Shown piece after piece: positions 1 to 9,741 of a stretch of DNA of 64,000 nt; position 1 is the stretch's first letter; each line of letters begins with the position of its first letter. The position numbers and the translations under genes are program-made. The DNA is from Alnus glutinosa (lineage: Eukaryota; Streptophyta; Magnoliopsida; Fagales; Betulaceae): assembly GCF_958979055.1 (NCBI RefSeq), contig NC_084886.1:2933001-2997000 (forward strand). Reading direction: 5' to 3'. The notes below the pieces were generated by a model, which saw only the letters and a list, made by a program, of their open reading frames with translations, was not told where the DNA came from and did not search any database.

Positions 1-1790
1 CACTAAGGACAAATCAAATCTTCTGCTAACCGGTCTGTCAACCTGCAGCCCCCAATAGCAGTTTCTGTCTTCAACCTCTTTGTCAACAGGGATTCACACT
101 CAACTCACCATTCGTGAAATTGTAAATTAAGAAAGTGAGGGATAACTAATGTTATTTCACTATCATTAATGACATGGTGAAACTCCATAATTAAATTTAA
201 TGGGGGTACAGATTTATGTTTTTCATATAGAGTCGGTGCAACATAAAAATAGATTGAATTTTTTTATTATTAGGCTATTTAAATTTATGTGAAATTTAAG
301 CAGTCTGAGAGGGGTCAAATGCCCTGCTCACCTTCCAAAAATTCTCTTTACCCCTGTAAAATTTTTACGGATTTCATATTTGCCTCCCTCAACCATACAT
401 TCATCATGAGCAAATATTTTATAAGAAAATAGAGGCGCATGACTCACGCCGACGGATTTGTCACTGTTTCAAATCTTCAGGCGAATTAGACATTTTGGAA
501 TTAGGTTAAACGGAGGTCGAAGATGATGTTTTCACATTTTTTTTTTAAAAAAAATGCACCGTTTTAAGCTTTTTGTTTAACGCCAAAACGCTCTGTTTAA
601 ATAAACAAGAACTAAGAAGTATATTTGAGTCTCTGACAAACGAAAATAATGACAGTAGGGTAGGCATGCTTTGGTGGTGCGATGCTATTGATATTGATGC
701 AGAATGACATTTTCTTTTTCTTTTTCTTTTTTTCTAATTTTGCCTCAGGTTTTTTAAAACATCCAAATATAATTTTTTTTTTAAAAAAATTCTCAGTATT
801 CATAATTTTTCAAAAAATCGCACACTCAAATGAGCCATAAAGTTTGGGCTCACCAAGCAACATACACACATAAATGGCTAGAATCCTCCCCTTGCAATAG
901 CATATGCTCCAAATGGTAAGAATATTTTAATTTTTTATTTTTAATCTTGACCCTCCTAACCCAATATTCTGGCTCTGCCACTGGTCTGAGAGGAGCAGTG
1001 CTATCCGGTCCCTTCCCATCAGACTTTCATCCGACCCATACATAATTTATTAACTAAAAAGCTAAAGTGCTGCACCTGAACTCATATATATATATATTTC
1101 AAAAGAAATACCATGTGGGGCTCATTTGTCCCAAACAGCTTAAGATGCGAGACCGACTTGACTATGGCAGGTGTGCCATGCAACATCCTCTCTTAAGCTG
1201 AAATTCGGACAGTTTAATAACAAGAATCCTCATTTCTAAAAAATGGGAGTAGTAAGAATTTAATACAATAATGAAAGCAATGAACAATGGAATTTAGAAC
1301 CAATAAATAAAGGAACATTCCATGCATGATATACATGAATTTGGTAACATCGAGTGCTTCAAGGAACAATGTGAACTATAAACGTCCAATCGTGGATAAC
1401 ATTTATAAACAAAATTACTGAAGAAACAAGGGCTTATCCCATATGCATCACACACATACGCACATGTTGTTTCGTTGGGTGCTTCAGTCACCTTTGGCAA
1501 TACCAACTATTAGGCAAGATATATGTGATCCAATCTGGCCTGTCTAATCATGTCCATATTATTCAATCCCAGCTGTAGCTAAGCACCAACTCACTTTGGG
1601 CCCTTGTGTCGCTCACCAGTCACCAAGCTTCCAATCTATTTCTCTTGTACTCAAATCCAAAGACTACCATCCAAATTCTGTATGAACATGCACACGCATC
1701 TCCTTTTTCAACTCCTGGGCAATGGCTATGGTTTTTATGATGTTGATGACGATGGTAATCACCAGATCGGGACCCACTCAGCCAAATTGA
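1..1790. other. Intergenic, no gene recognised
   Basis: AT-rich DNA without a supported gene. Short open frames on both strands have no recognisable domain and lie over homopolymer runs. A stretch near 930-990 resembles the degenerate ends of transposon-derived repeats found elsewhere in the window, but I cannot assign it. The right part is the 3' flank of the leftward-transcribed DUF868 gene. Confidence 0.6.
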
Positions 1791-2759
1791 TCATTCTACC
1801 CTCCAAGCATAGAAAAACAAGGAAAATCTGGACGACCCACCTGCCTTATCTTCCTCTCTTGTCGCAGAATTCGCTTCCTGAGCTGACAGATGTATTGATG
1901 CCAATGATGATGAAGGAGCTGAAGATGGTGCTGGTGTTGGTGATGGAGATGGAGATACAGATGATGAAATTGGCCTGAATATGAATAGACCATGCCGTGT
2001 ACCAGAGCTAAAGAGCCAGTCATGGACATCCCAATAGACTTCTACTTTAATTTTGCTTACACTGATGGACTCATTGCCTCTAAACTTCCATTGAAGATGC
2101 TTGATATGAATGGCTAGATTCCCATCTATCCTAATCTCCATTTGTGGATCAAACCCACCTAAAGAGTTGTCGCTGTTGATAGCAGCATTTTTGCACTCAA
2201 TTGAGAGCTCGTGGATGTTACCTTTCTCTTGAAATTTAGCCCTCGTGGAGAATTTCTTTTTTCCAAACAAATGTTCCTTCCTTGAAACCAACGTGGGCTC
2301 GATAAGAGCTGGCCTACACCCAGTTTTCCGGAAGGCATCTTTCTTTAGATCACCAACAGCTAAAACCACCTCTTCTTCACAAACAATGGCAACATAGTAA
2401 TCTGTTTGTGGCTCTGTCTCGCCGTTAAATTTTGCAGCTTTAAGGTCCCAAACCACACAGACTGTCTTACCGTCGACCATAAAGTGCTTGGAACCTTGTT
2501 TCCTCCAAAAGTACCATGGCTTGAGCTCCACCTTACACCGATGATGCTCATCTCCATCTAATTCTCGAACAGAAACAGATAGGCCATGTTGTAACATGTC
2601 CTTGCACCATGTAATGGTGATCAGACGACACTGACCGGCAATCTTTGTTCGATAAACCGACATCGATACGCTCTGGCCTGACCTGATCACAGTTGATGGG
2701 TCATCAGCTGGCCTCTCACCGGATGAAAAGCAAGCAGGAATTCCAATTGAATCATGCAT
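1791..2759 (-). CDS. DUF868 family protein
   Basis: An intronless frame of 322 residues starting with ATG and the typical opening M-x-D-S-I-G-I-P-A-C-F. The whole length reads as the plant DUF868 family (PF05910): a central beta-rich region with W-Y-F-W-R-K and a V-Y-W-D-V-H-D-W-L-F segment near residues 250-260, then a Ser/Pro-rich linker (about 270-295) and the usual C-terminal end F-F-Y-A-W-R-V-E. Both ends match the family, so the gene looks complete. The family's biochemical function is not established; members are small soluble plant proteins. The 3' neighbour is outside the window; upstream lies a hexamer microsatellite and then about 2.8 kb without genes. An overlapping plus-strand frame is a shadow. 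The call is firm; the molecular role is unknown. Confidence 0.93.
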   Translation of the reverse strand: MHDSIGIPACFSSGERPADDPSTVIRSGQSVSMSVYRTKIAGQCRLITITWCKDMLQHGLSVSVRELDGDEHHRCKVELKPWYFWRKQGSKHFMVDGKTVCVVWDLKAAKFNGETEPQTDYYVAIVCEEEVVLAVGDLKKDAFRKTGCRPALIEPTLVSRKEHLFGKKKFSTRAKFQEKGNIHELSIECKNAAINSDNSLGGFDPQMEIRIDGNLAIHIKHLQWKFRGNESISVSKIKVEVYWDVHDWLFSSGTRHGLFIFRPISSSVSPSPSPTPAPSSAPSSSLASIHLSAQEANSATREEDKAGGSSRFSLFFYAWRVE

Positions 2760-2923
2760 GGCACTCTATTAAGGTGTAAGAGAATTGATCAGCTTATGTA
2801 TAGGAAAGAGTACAACTCTGGAAACAAACAGGCGGTTAAGGATAAAGCAGTACTTGGCAAACAGAGAAGTATGAAATATGAATTGGATCAAGATCTCACC
2901 CACAAGATCTGGCTCATAGATGC

Positions 2924-2961
2924 TGGAAGTGGAAGTGGAAGTGGAAGTGGCAGTGGCAGAG
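2924..2961. repeat. GGAAGT-type hexamer microsatellite
   Basis: Five or six tandem copies of a GGAAGT/GGCAGT hexamer lie about 165-200 bp upstream of the DUF868 start codon, in its promoter or 5' leader. On the plus strand it reads as a Gly-Ser run in a short frame, which I take to be accidental. Confidence 0.7.
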
Positions 2962-3865
2962 GATTTCTTTTCTGCATGCTATCATCAAGAGGATACTGCT
3001 CGGTCTTTAAATTGGAAGGGTGAAGTTAGGGGAGTGGGAATAAGGGCAGAACAACACATTTTATATTAAGTATGTGCGAAGCAGCCGTGTAGGCTTTTCA
3101 ACTTGTGTTCTGCTTTTCTTTCTATTTTTCAACTTTTCCCTTCTTCAAAGTAGTTTGGCTTCAATGATAGGTTTTATCTCCAAGAATTATCTCTCTTTTA
3201 ACGGTAAAAAGCAAACTAATCCCTTTACATCTGTCTTGGAGTTCATGTGATAAGTGTACCAACAAAAAAAGGTTCATGGGTGAGTCCTTTCAGGCACGAG
3301 CATGTGGGTGGCCCAGGTGGGGGATAAAAAGGAAGCAAGTGATGAAAAAGATATACACATTAAACAGGATTTGGATTTACGATGTGGGTTGTTTACAAAT
3401 TCTACTTATTTTATTGTTTACCTTGGGTTTTCCTTAACTTTTCAGTCGAGCTGTTGCAGAAAAGTGAGCAGGAAGGAATCTAGGGTTGACATACAGAAAA
3501 CGTAAGGAATCTGCACAGATCTGGTCCAACTCTCAGTCTTCACTGCACTGGAGACTGGAGTTCCAGTAATTAAAAAAAAAAAAAAAAATGAGGGAATCCC
3601 ACCGCTTCTCTAAAGTTCGAACAAAACAAAGGAGCCCCAGAAAGGGAATTAAGGCAATCAATTGGAATAAACGAGTAAGCTGGAGGATTATGGGGTTAAA
3701 GATTGATTGGCGCTCTTTTACAAACATCTATCACGGAAAATGCTTGGAAGAGTATTACCGTGTTTATAACAACTCTTCAATTTCAAGTGGTAGTCCTAAT
3801 AAAGTGCCACGTGATACCGTATCAATTAAAAAAAAAGAAAAAAAAAAAGAAAAAAAAAAAAGAAA

Positions 3866-4452
3866 GTACATATATCACTTTCAAACTACCACTTAATTGT
3901 TAAAAGAAATGCTAGAGGTACAAAATCTTTTAGTAAAAGATGAGTACTAAGATGATGTAGAGATTATTCATTAATTGTTTTGATTATCTCCAATGAATAA
4001 GCTCCACATCATCTTAGTAAAAGATTTAGTACCCCTATGTCCTTCAAACTACCAATTATGTCAATGTCCTCCCTCAAACTACCAAAACCTGTCAATGTCC
4101 CACTTAAGACTAACAAAAATGGCCATACATTTTTTTAATAAGACAAAATGTCTTTATAAATTCGAAAAAATAAAATTAAAAAACGAAACTAAAGAAAAAA
4201 AAAAAAAAGGAAAAAAAAAACCCCATTTTTACTTTTTTTTTTTTTTTGTATAACTTTTTGTTATTTTAGATTTTTTAAATAATTTTTTATAGTTTTTTTT
4301 TTTAATTTTAATAATTTTATGAAGGGTATTTTTGTCATGGGAGATATTGACATTTTTCAATAGTTTAGAGAGGGAGATTGACACAATTTGTAGTTTGAGA
4401 GGGGAGGAGACATTGACAATGAGGTGATAGTTTGAGGAGATTGTGTGTACTT
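3866..4452. mobile_element. Foldback MITE-like element with imperfect long inverted arms
   Basis: The left arm (about 3866-4110) contains repeated phrases of the type TCAAACTACC and GTCAATGTCC; the right arm (about 4325-4452) contains their reverse complements, TAGTTTGAG and GACATTGACA. The outermost pair is GTACATATATCAC on the left and a matching GTGTGTAC end on the right. The AT-rich middle holds A and T runs. No coding capacity. A second foldback (3906-4036) interrupts the left arm. I infer a non-autonomous DNA element; the superfamily is not clear. Confidence 0.5.
3906..4036. mobile_element. Foldback MITE, family shared with 42655-42812 (copy 1)
   Basis: Palindromic element of about 130 bp. 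The left half contains TGCTAGAGGTAC and GATGAGTACTAAGATGATGTAG; the right half contains CTCCACATCATCTTAGT and GTACCCCTA. The same internal phrases (ATGATGTGGAGCTTATT and GATTATC plus AAAACAATTAGTAA) recur at 42655-42812, so this is a dispersed family. It sits in the left arm of a larger foldback. Confidence 0.6.
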
Positions 4453-4550
4453 TATTAAAAAATTAACAAAATTTCAGAGATTTAATTATTTAATGACTGA
4501 CATGAAATATCACATGAATAATTACGTCAATTTGTAAGGAACTTGTATTA

Positions 4551-4850
4551 GTTAGGCTTGTGGCTTTGAGGGAATATTACCCCCCGAGGTCTCAAGTTCG
4601 ACTCCATCCAGATGCAAACAATCTCTTAGGGCCAGCCATCCCAGTTGTGTGGGAGGGGGTCTTTGGACCTCTGACCATCTGCTAGTGTTTAACCGCTCAA
4701 TACCTGGTATGGCGTCGGATACTGAGCCGGAGATTAGTCATTGGATCCTGGTAGGCAATAAATGCGCTAGAAAGGTTTGACTACCACCTCGGTAGACCAG
4801 CCGTTCAATGAACGAAGTACACTGCAGCTATAGGACTCGGGGGATACTTG

Positions 4851-4893
<43 letters not shown>
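4551..4893 (+). mobile_element. tRNA-derived SINE with 43-nt A tail
   Basis: The element begins with a Pol III-type internal promoter: an A-box-like TGGCTTTGAGGG near 4560 and a B-box GTTCGACTCC at 4596-4605. It ends in a pure A run (4853-4893). It is bounded by an 11-bp direct repeat, AACTTGTATTA, at 4540-4550 and 4894-4904, the expected target-site duplication of LINE-mediated retroposition. The body of about 300 bp has no coding capacity. The near-perfect tail and duplication suggest a rather recent insertion. Confidence 0.8.
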
Positions 4894-4897
<4 letters not shown>

Positions 4898-5582
4898 TGT
4901 ATTACTAGTTATAGTATTCTCAACAGTCCTCTAATACCACTGAGCTTTTTTCCCATCAAATGTAACTATTTAGAGATAAAATTGATGCTTTGATAATTTT
5001 CTCCTGAATAAACGTAAGTTAGACAATTAACTTGAGATGCACGGGACTTTGAAGAATTCTCTATTTATTAGTTAATAATTAAGTGATACACCATACAGTA
5101 CAAGACCTTTTTCTTTTTCTTTTTCACAGAGGATTTGGGAATAAGCATCGAGTGTTTTGTATTCTGCATTGATAACCTATAACCAAAGGCGTCTGACAAC
5201 TTTAAGAAACACTCCATACCAGCAACATTTTAATCTTGCATCAACCCGAATCTCAAACAGTTATCTATTATAATCATACCAAAGATTAAAAACCAGCATG
5301 TACATAAAAAAAAAAAGTGAAGAGGTGAGGAGAAGCATTATTAGGAGAGAGTGGTGGTCCAGAGTAAGATCAGAGTCAGTTGCAGGGAGTGGTCACAAGC
5401 ACAATGGTTGAGCTAGAAAGCACAAATAAAAGAAAGAGAAAAAGTAATTTCCTGTTACAATCCAAGTAAAAGAATCAGACCCTGGGCTCTATGCAACTGC
5501 AATCATCAGATATGTACAGGAGAAAAGGCATACTTTGAGAGCATAAGTGAAAAATCAACAGGTCTAGATTAATCCACCAACT

Positions 5583-8500
5583 TCAGCAGTTACATCTGAA
5601 GTGGTTTAGATCAATTATCATCACAGTGATGTCATCCAAGCTACCCCTACTCACAGCAAGGTTCACGAGCTCCTTACAAGCAGCCGCAAGTCCACCATGG
5701 GGAGGTCTCCTTTTATAGCTAATGTTTTCTTTAGATGGAGATTCAGTTTTCATATTTACGCGCTTGACCAATGATATTCTTCGTGACTTTGATGGCGGAC
5801 CTTCGTTTTCACTCGGAAAGTCATCTTCATTACCTTTCTGTCTATTTAAGGTTTTCTTATAGCTCAGAGACCGACCCATCCCTTTCGGTTGCTTGACCAG
5901 TGAAATCCTGCGTAACTTTGATGAAGTCGGACTCACATTCACACAGCCATAACCATCGTCATTATCTTTCTGAAGATCACTTGAGGGTCCCAATCTCTTT
6001 TCAATTAGACATAATCGTGTGACAGTATCAACAACTTCTTGGTTGCCAACCTGCGCAAAATGGTCGACATCAAAGTTAACAATCAAATAAGATCAAATGT
6101 AGATTAAGATTTGTCTTGCAGAAGGACCTCAATATTTCAGCAACTAATAAATTGTATCTGACTCAAAATAAAGACGCTGCAAAAACACAGGAGAGCAATG
6201 GCACATCGTGCAATGCACTAATAACTTTAAATTGTATATAAACAAATTGTGTTTGTCTCAAAAAAGCAAGCAACCTTCATTTTCACGCCAAATATCTGTG
6301 TATCAGTCTATGCCATCACAGATGCTCATGTGCCATTGATTTTCCACTGATTAAGCAGCAATAAACTTATGCCAGAAGTTATAACTTAAGATGGCGTTTT
6401 AGCTAGATGACAGGAATGCTTATCAGTGACGAAATGCAAGGCATAAAAACTGAAGTTAACTAATTAATTATAAACCAAACATGTTACTTAGCAAAAAAGA
6501 TAAACCAAACGTGTTACTTAGCAAAAAAGATAAACCAAACGTGAGCATAAGGGTAATGGTAATACTTCCATAAGCATTGATTTTTCACATATCTTTCAGC
6601 TCTAGCATGGATTTTTTACGCATAAACCTCTCCTACTTTTCCTCTCACCTCTTCCCACAGTCCATCAGAAGCCAAGACAAGAAATTCCATGTCTGGCGTC
6701 AGCTTTAAGATCTTTGTATCAGGCTCAGCCAGTACCCAGTCCTTCAGATGTGCATCTCCTATGCTTCTGGAAACCGAAAGTACCCCATGAACTCTCCATG
6801 CTCCTCGATGGATCTCGACATATCCTCCCTGCATCAGAGTATTGAGAGATGCCATCAATAATAATTCTTGCTCCACCCTTCAAAACAGCCAAGTTTGACT
6901 ATACTACAACACATACCTTATCCTCTATTCTTTTCCGTTCATCCTCCTGCTCCACTCTATGATCTCTTGTAAGAGCTTCTGCCACTCCACGTCTACAAAG
7001 AACAGCCCTGCAATCTCCCAAGTTTGAAATAACAACCTCCTGCCCTTCAATCAAGGCTGTGACACAGCATGCACCACTGCCTAAACCCTGCATTTACTTT
7101 CAAATAATAAATTTAGCATTCCCACAATACAAAAAAATAAGAAAAAAATCAACAGGCATGGTAAGCTGGGGGTATGTATGAGCTGCCTCCCACAATTTCA
7201 ATGCATATTTACGTGTGCAACAAGAGATCTCCGCTTCCCATTATCCAAATGAATAAAACAGATCAAGTGGCCTCAAAACCAATGAATTAACAACGGGGTT
7301 CATCACCACCACAGATGCTTTTTCAATGAGTTGGTGTCAGTTTCACATTTAGTATTTAGAATAGAGCACAAAGAACGGTAGGCCAAGATGAAAACAGAAC
7401 CAAACAGTCAAAATTGAGCAGTGCTGAGGTTGGATGTCATTGGGCCCTGAAACTTTTTTTTTTTTTTTTAAAAAGGTTGACCTCATCAAGAAAAGAATAA
7501 CTTAAAACCCGTAGTCTGCATAATGGCATGCATCCTAGGGGTGTACAAACGGTTATAATCGGTGGTTATTGGTTAAAACTGCTAACCGCCTAGGCGGTTA
7601 TTGCATTTTACCAACAACAACAGCTAACCGCCTAGGCGGAGGCGGTTATTTTTATAACACCCGGTTAGCGGTTATTGAGTAAATAACCGGCGGTTATATA
7701 ACCGCTTTGTAATTTAGGTTTTTAGCTGATTTTGGACCGATTTTGAACCGGTTTAGATTGGTTTTTGGCCGATTTTGGGCCTGTTTTGGCCACTTTTAGG
7801 CCGGGAAAGGTATATTCTGTTGAGTTCATCCGTTTTTCTTTTATAGCCAGCGTTCACTTCCAGCTTCTCTTCTTCTTTCGATGTGGGACTAAAAGCTTAT
7901 GGGTTTTTCTTTTATAGCCAGTGTTCACTTCCAGCTTCTCTTATTTTTTCGGTGTGGGACTAAAAGCTTCCGGGCATTGATTTGAAAGACCAACATGTGC
8001 ATGCCTTGCCAAGGTAATGGAGGATTCGCTTGACAACGAGAGAGATCAGAACGATAACACTGCAGACAACAACGACAACCAAGTGGGGGTATACTCCAAA
8101 CTCTGTCCCTCTTTCCCCCCCCCCCCGGCATCTTTAATTCTCAGTCCTCTGTTTCAGATTCCTTTCTTGATCAATATCACCACGGATCCCATACGCGAAA
8201 AGAAAAAGGTAGGAGATCGAATGGAATCAATCACAGGAGATCGATCGAAGCTGCGTAAAGTTGTTGAGATGGAGAGCTACACTATATATTAATAATAGTG
8301 TAGAACAGAGAAGTCTGAATGCAACGAAAGGAGGGTGTGAGAACAGAGAAGAGTTGACCAAACCATAGACTTTTAGAGGGGCCTCTTAAATATTACTATA
8401 TCATTATTATCATCAATCTTGGAGCAGTTCATGCGAAAATACGAATGAGCGTTGTAAATAGAGATGATCCTAAATTCCTAATCATTTTCCTTTAGAGGTT

Positions 8501-9698
8501 TAAATGGAGGTATATATATAGGTAGGTAGGCGGTTAGCGGTTATTAACCGTTTTTTCCAAACCCTATAACCGCTTTTGAAAGCGGTTATGTAGTTATACG
8601 GTTAGCGGTTAGCGGTTTTAAAGCGGTTAACGGTTTTAAAGCGGTTACAACCGCTTCGTTTGTACACCCCTAATGCATCCTATTCAACCAGTCTAAAGTG
8701 AGAGACAACTTCTATATAAGATACCCCAAAAAAAATTAAGTCTAGTCCAGCAGCTTTTAAGGACCAAGAATAACGGAAACCCAAGTGGACAAGATTTGTA
8801 TCAATGAATAATTTCCCGTCATAATCAGTTTACACGATCATGTGAGCCAAGTATCCTGACTTATGCAAACTATCAAATTCAAAGGCATCGAAAATGTGCT
8901 ACCATCAATGAAGCTTTCCCGGTCATCACATAAATTCAAATTCACTGATGGTTCTTCTGCTATTTGCAATAACAAGCTACAGACATGAAGTTGGTTTTTT
9001 CTTTTCATTAATTCACTAGCAGAGAGAATTTAAATTAGAGCAACCCAAGAGTTGTGGAAATTAGAGGAACGCAAATTGCAATAACCTGCTTCAAGAACTC
9101 CTGGTCTGTTTTCATGTACCCAGATTTAACCGCCTCTTCCTTCGCCGTAGGTTCTTTACAATTCTCCATCATTTCGAGAATGTTAGTGTGCAAATTCTCC
9201 GCCACAAACTCCGCAGCCTTCTTGCCTCCATGTCCATCATAAACACCAAAAAACCCCTACACGTTACCAACAAAACCAAACACAATCAGCAACCGCCAAT
9301 TATCCACGTACTATACAAGCCTCATACAGCATAAAAAAAAAACCAAAAAAAAAGAAGAACGGTATAAAAAAACGTATAAAAAAAAAACGAAAAATAAAGA
9401 GAACCCAGTAACTTACTTTGTTTGATTTGCCTTGTAAGCAAGGAAGGATCTTGTGGGTGTCTTCCATGAATTTCTTCTTGCCTTTGACGGAGGAAACCCA
9501 GACGCCGATTTCACCGAGGCATACGGCGTCGTCTTGGGGCGCGGGGTCTCGGGATGTGGACCTATCCGTTTGGATTTCCTGCAAGACACTTGGGATCTCA
9601 ATCTTGGGGGGCCTTTTCCGCTTCAGCGAAGAAGAAACAGAGGGTTTCACGGCGGTGGTGGTGTTCATGTCTGAAACAAACGAAAACTCGCTCGCCAT
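5583..9698 (-). CDS. Clade-B protein phosphatase 2C (AP2C type), five exons
   Basis: Coding exons on the minus strand: 9698-9417, 9256-9086, 7087-6917, 6828-6649, 6050-5583; all junctions are GT-AG and phase 0, giving 423 residues. PP2C motifs in order: M-E-D-T-H-K (78-83), V-Y-D-G-H-G-G (99-105), N-L-G-D-C-R-A in exon 3, S-V-S-R-S-I-G-D-A in exon 4, A-S-D-G-L-W (261-266) and L-D-D-I-T-V (406-411), so the metal-binding acidic residues are present. Near the N terminus [10 protein letters not shown] (26-35) fits a MAPK docking (KIM) motif, which defines AP2C phosphatases that inactivate stress MAPKs. An insertion of about 95 residues (289-383) holds the decapeptide S-K-x-R-R-I-S-L-V-K twice (312-321, 355-364). 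The closest Arabidopsis relative is probably PP2C 14 (At1g67820), from memory. Intron 2 contains a 1.1-kb hAT element. CSK lies divergently upstream. Confidence 0.93.
6471..6543. repeat. 30-bp tandem repeat in PP2C intron 4
   Basis: About two and a half copies of a 30-bp unit containing AAAGATAAACCAAACGTG and TTACTTAGCA. One base differs between the first and second copy. It lies in the intron between exons 4 and 5 and has no coding role. It is too short and has no spacers, so it is not a CRISPR-like array. Confidence 0.8.
7536..8672. mobile_element. Non-autonomous hAT transposon in PP2C intron 2
   Basis: The ends are perfect 16-bp inverted repeats, TAGGGGTGTACAAACG (7536-7551) and its complement (8657-8672), flanked by a perfect 8-bp direct repeat ATGCATCC (7528-7535 and 8673-8680). 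An 8-bp duplication and TAGGGGTG-type ends are diagnostic of the hAT superfamily. Both subterminal regions are dense in the motif GCGGTTA and its complement, as expected for transposase-binding repeats. There is no transposase frame. The interior holds unrelated DNA: a duplicated snRNA-type promoter module (7799-7960) and a short plus-strand open frame (8017-8292) without recognisable domain. I infer that host sequences were captured. It lies in antisense-neutral position inside a spliced intron of the PP2C gene. Confidence 0.92.
7799..7960 (-). promoter_or_regulatory. Captured U2-snRNA-type promoter, duplicated, with the first 15 nt of U2
   Basis: Reading the minus strand: GTCCCACATCG (7889-7879) matches the plant snRNA upstream sequence element, TATAAAAG follows at 7845-7838 after a 33-bp gap (the Pol II snRNA spacing), and 31 bp after the start of the TATA box comes ATACCTTTCCCGGCC (7813-7799), which matches the known 5' end of U2 snRNA at all but one base. 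The match stops there. A second, upstream copy has GTCCCACACCG (7960-7950) and TATAAAAG (7916-7909), again 33 bp apart, with a 71-bp repeat period. The motif matches are seen in the sequence; the U2 identity rests on memory of the U2 5' end; capture by the hAT element is inference. Confidence 0.75.
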
Positions 9699-9710
9699 TG
9701 TAACAAACAC

Positions 9711-9741
<31 letters not shown>

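Larger units (their letters stand above)
2760..5582. other. Intergenic with nested repeats
   Basis: No gene supported. The left end is the putative promoter and leader of the DUF868 gene. It contains a short hexamer repeat, a pair of nested foldback elements (3866-4452) and a SINE (4551-4893), listed separately. The right end (about 5000-5582) is the 3' flank of the PP2C gene. Confidence 0.6.

Noticed and set aside
6471..6543. Possible CRISPR-like or regulatory array
   Set aside because: Contiguous tandem copies without spacers in an intron of a plant gene.
8017..8292. Plus-strand frame of 91 residues inside the hAT element
   Set aside because: Not annotated as a gene: no domain, no splice or promoter evidence. 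Mentioned only as possible captured DNA.
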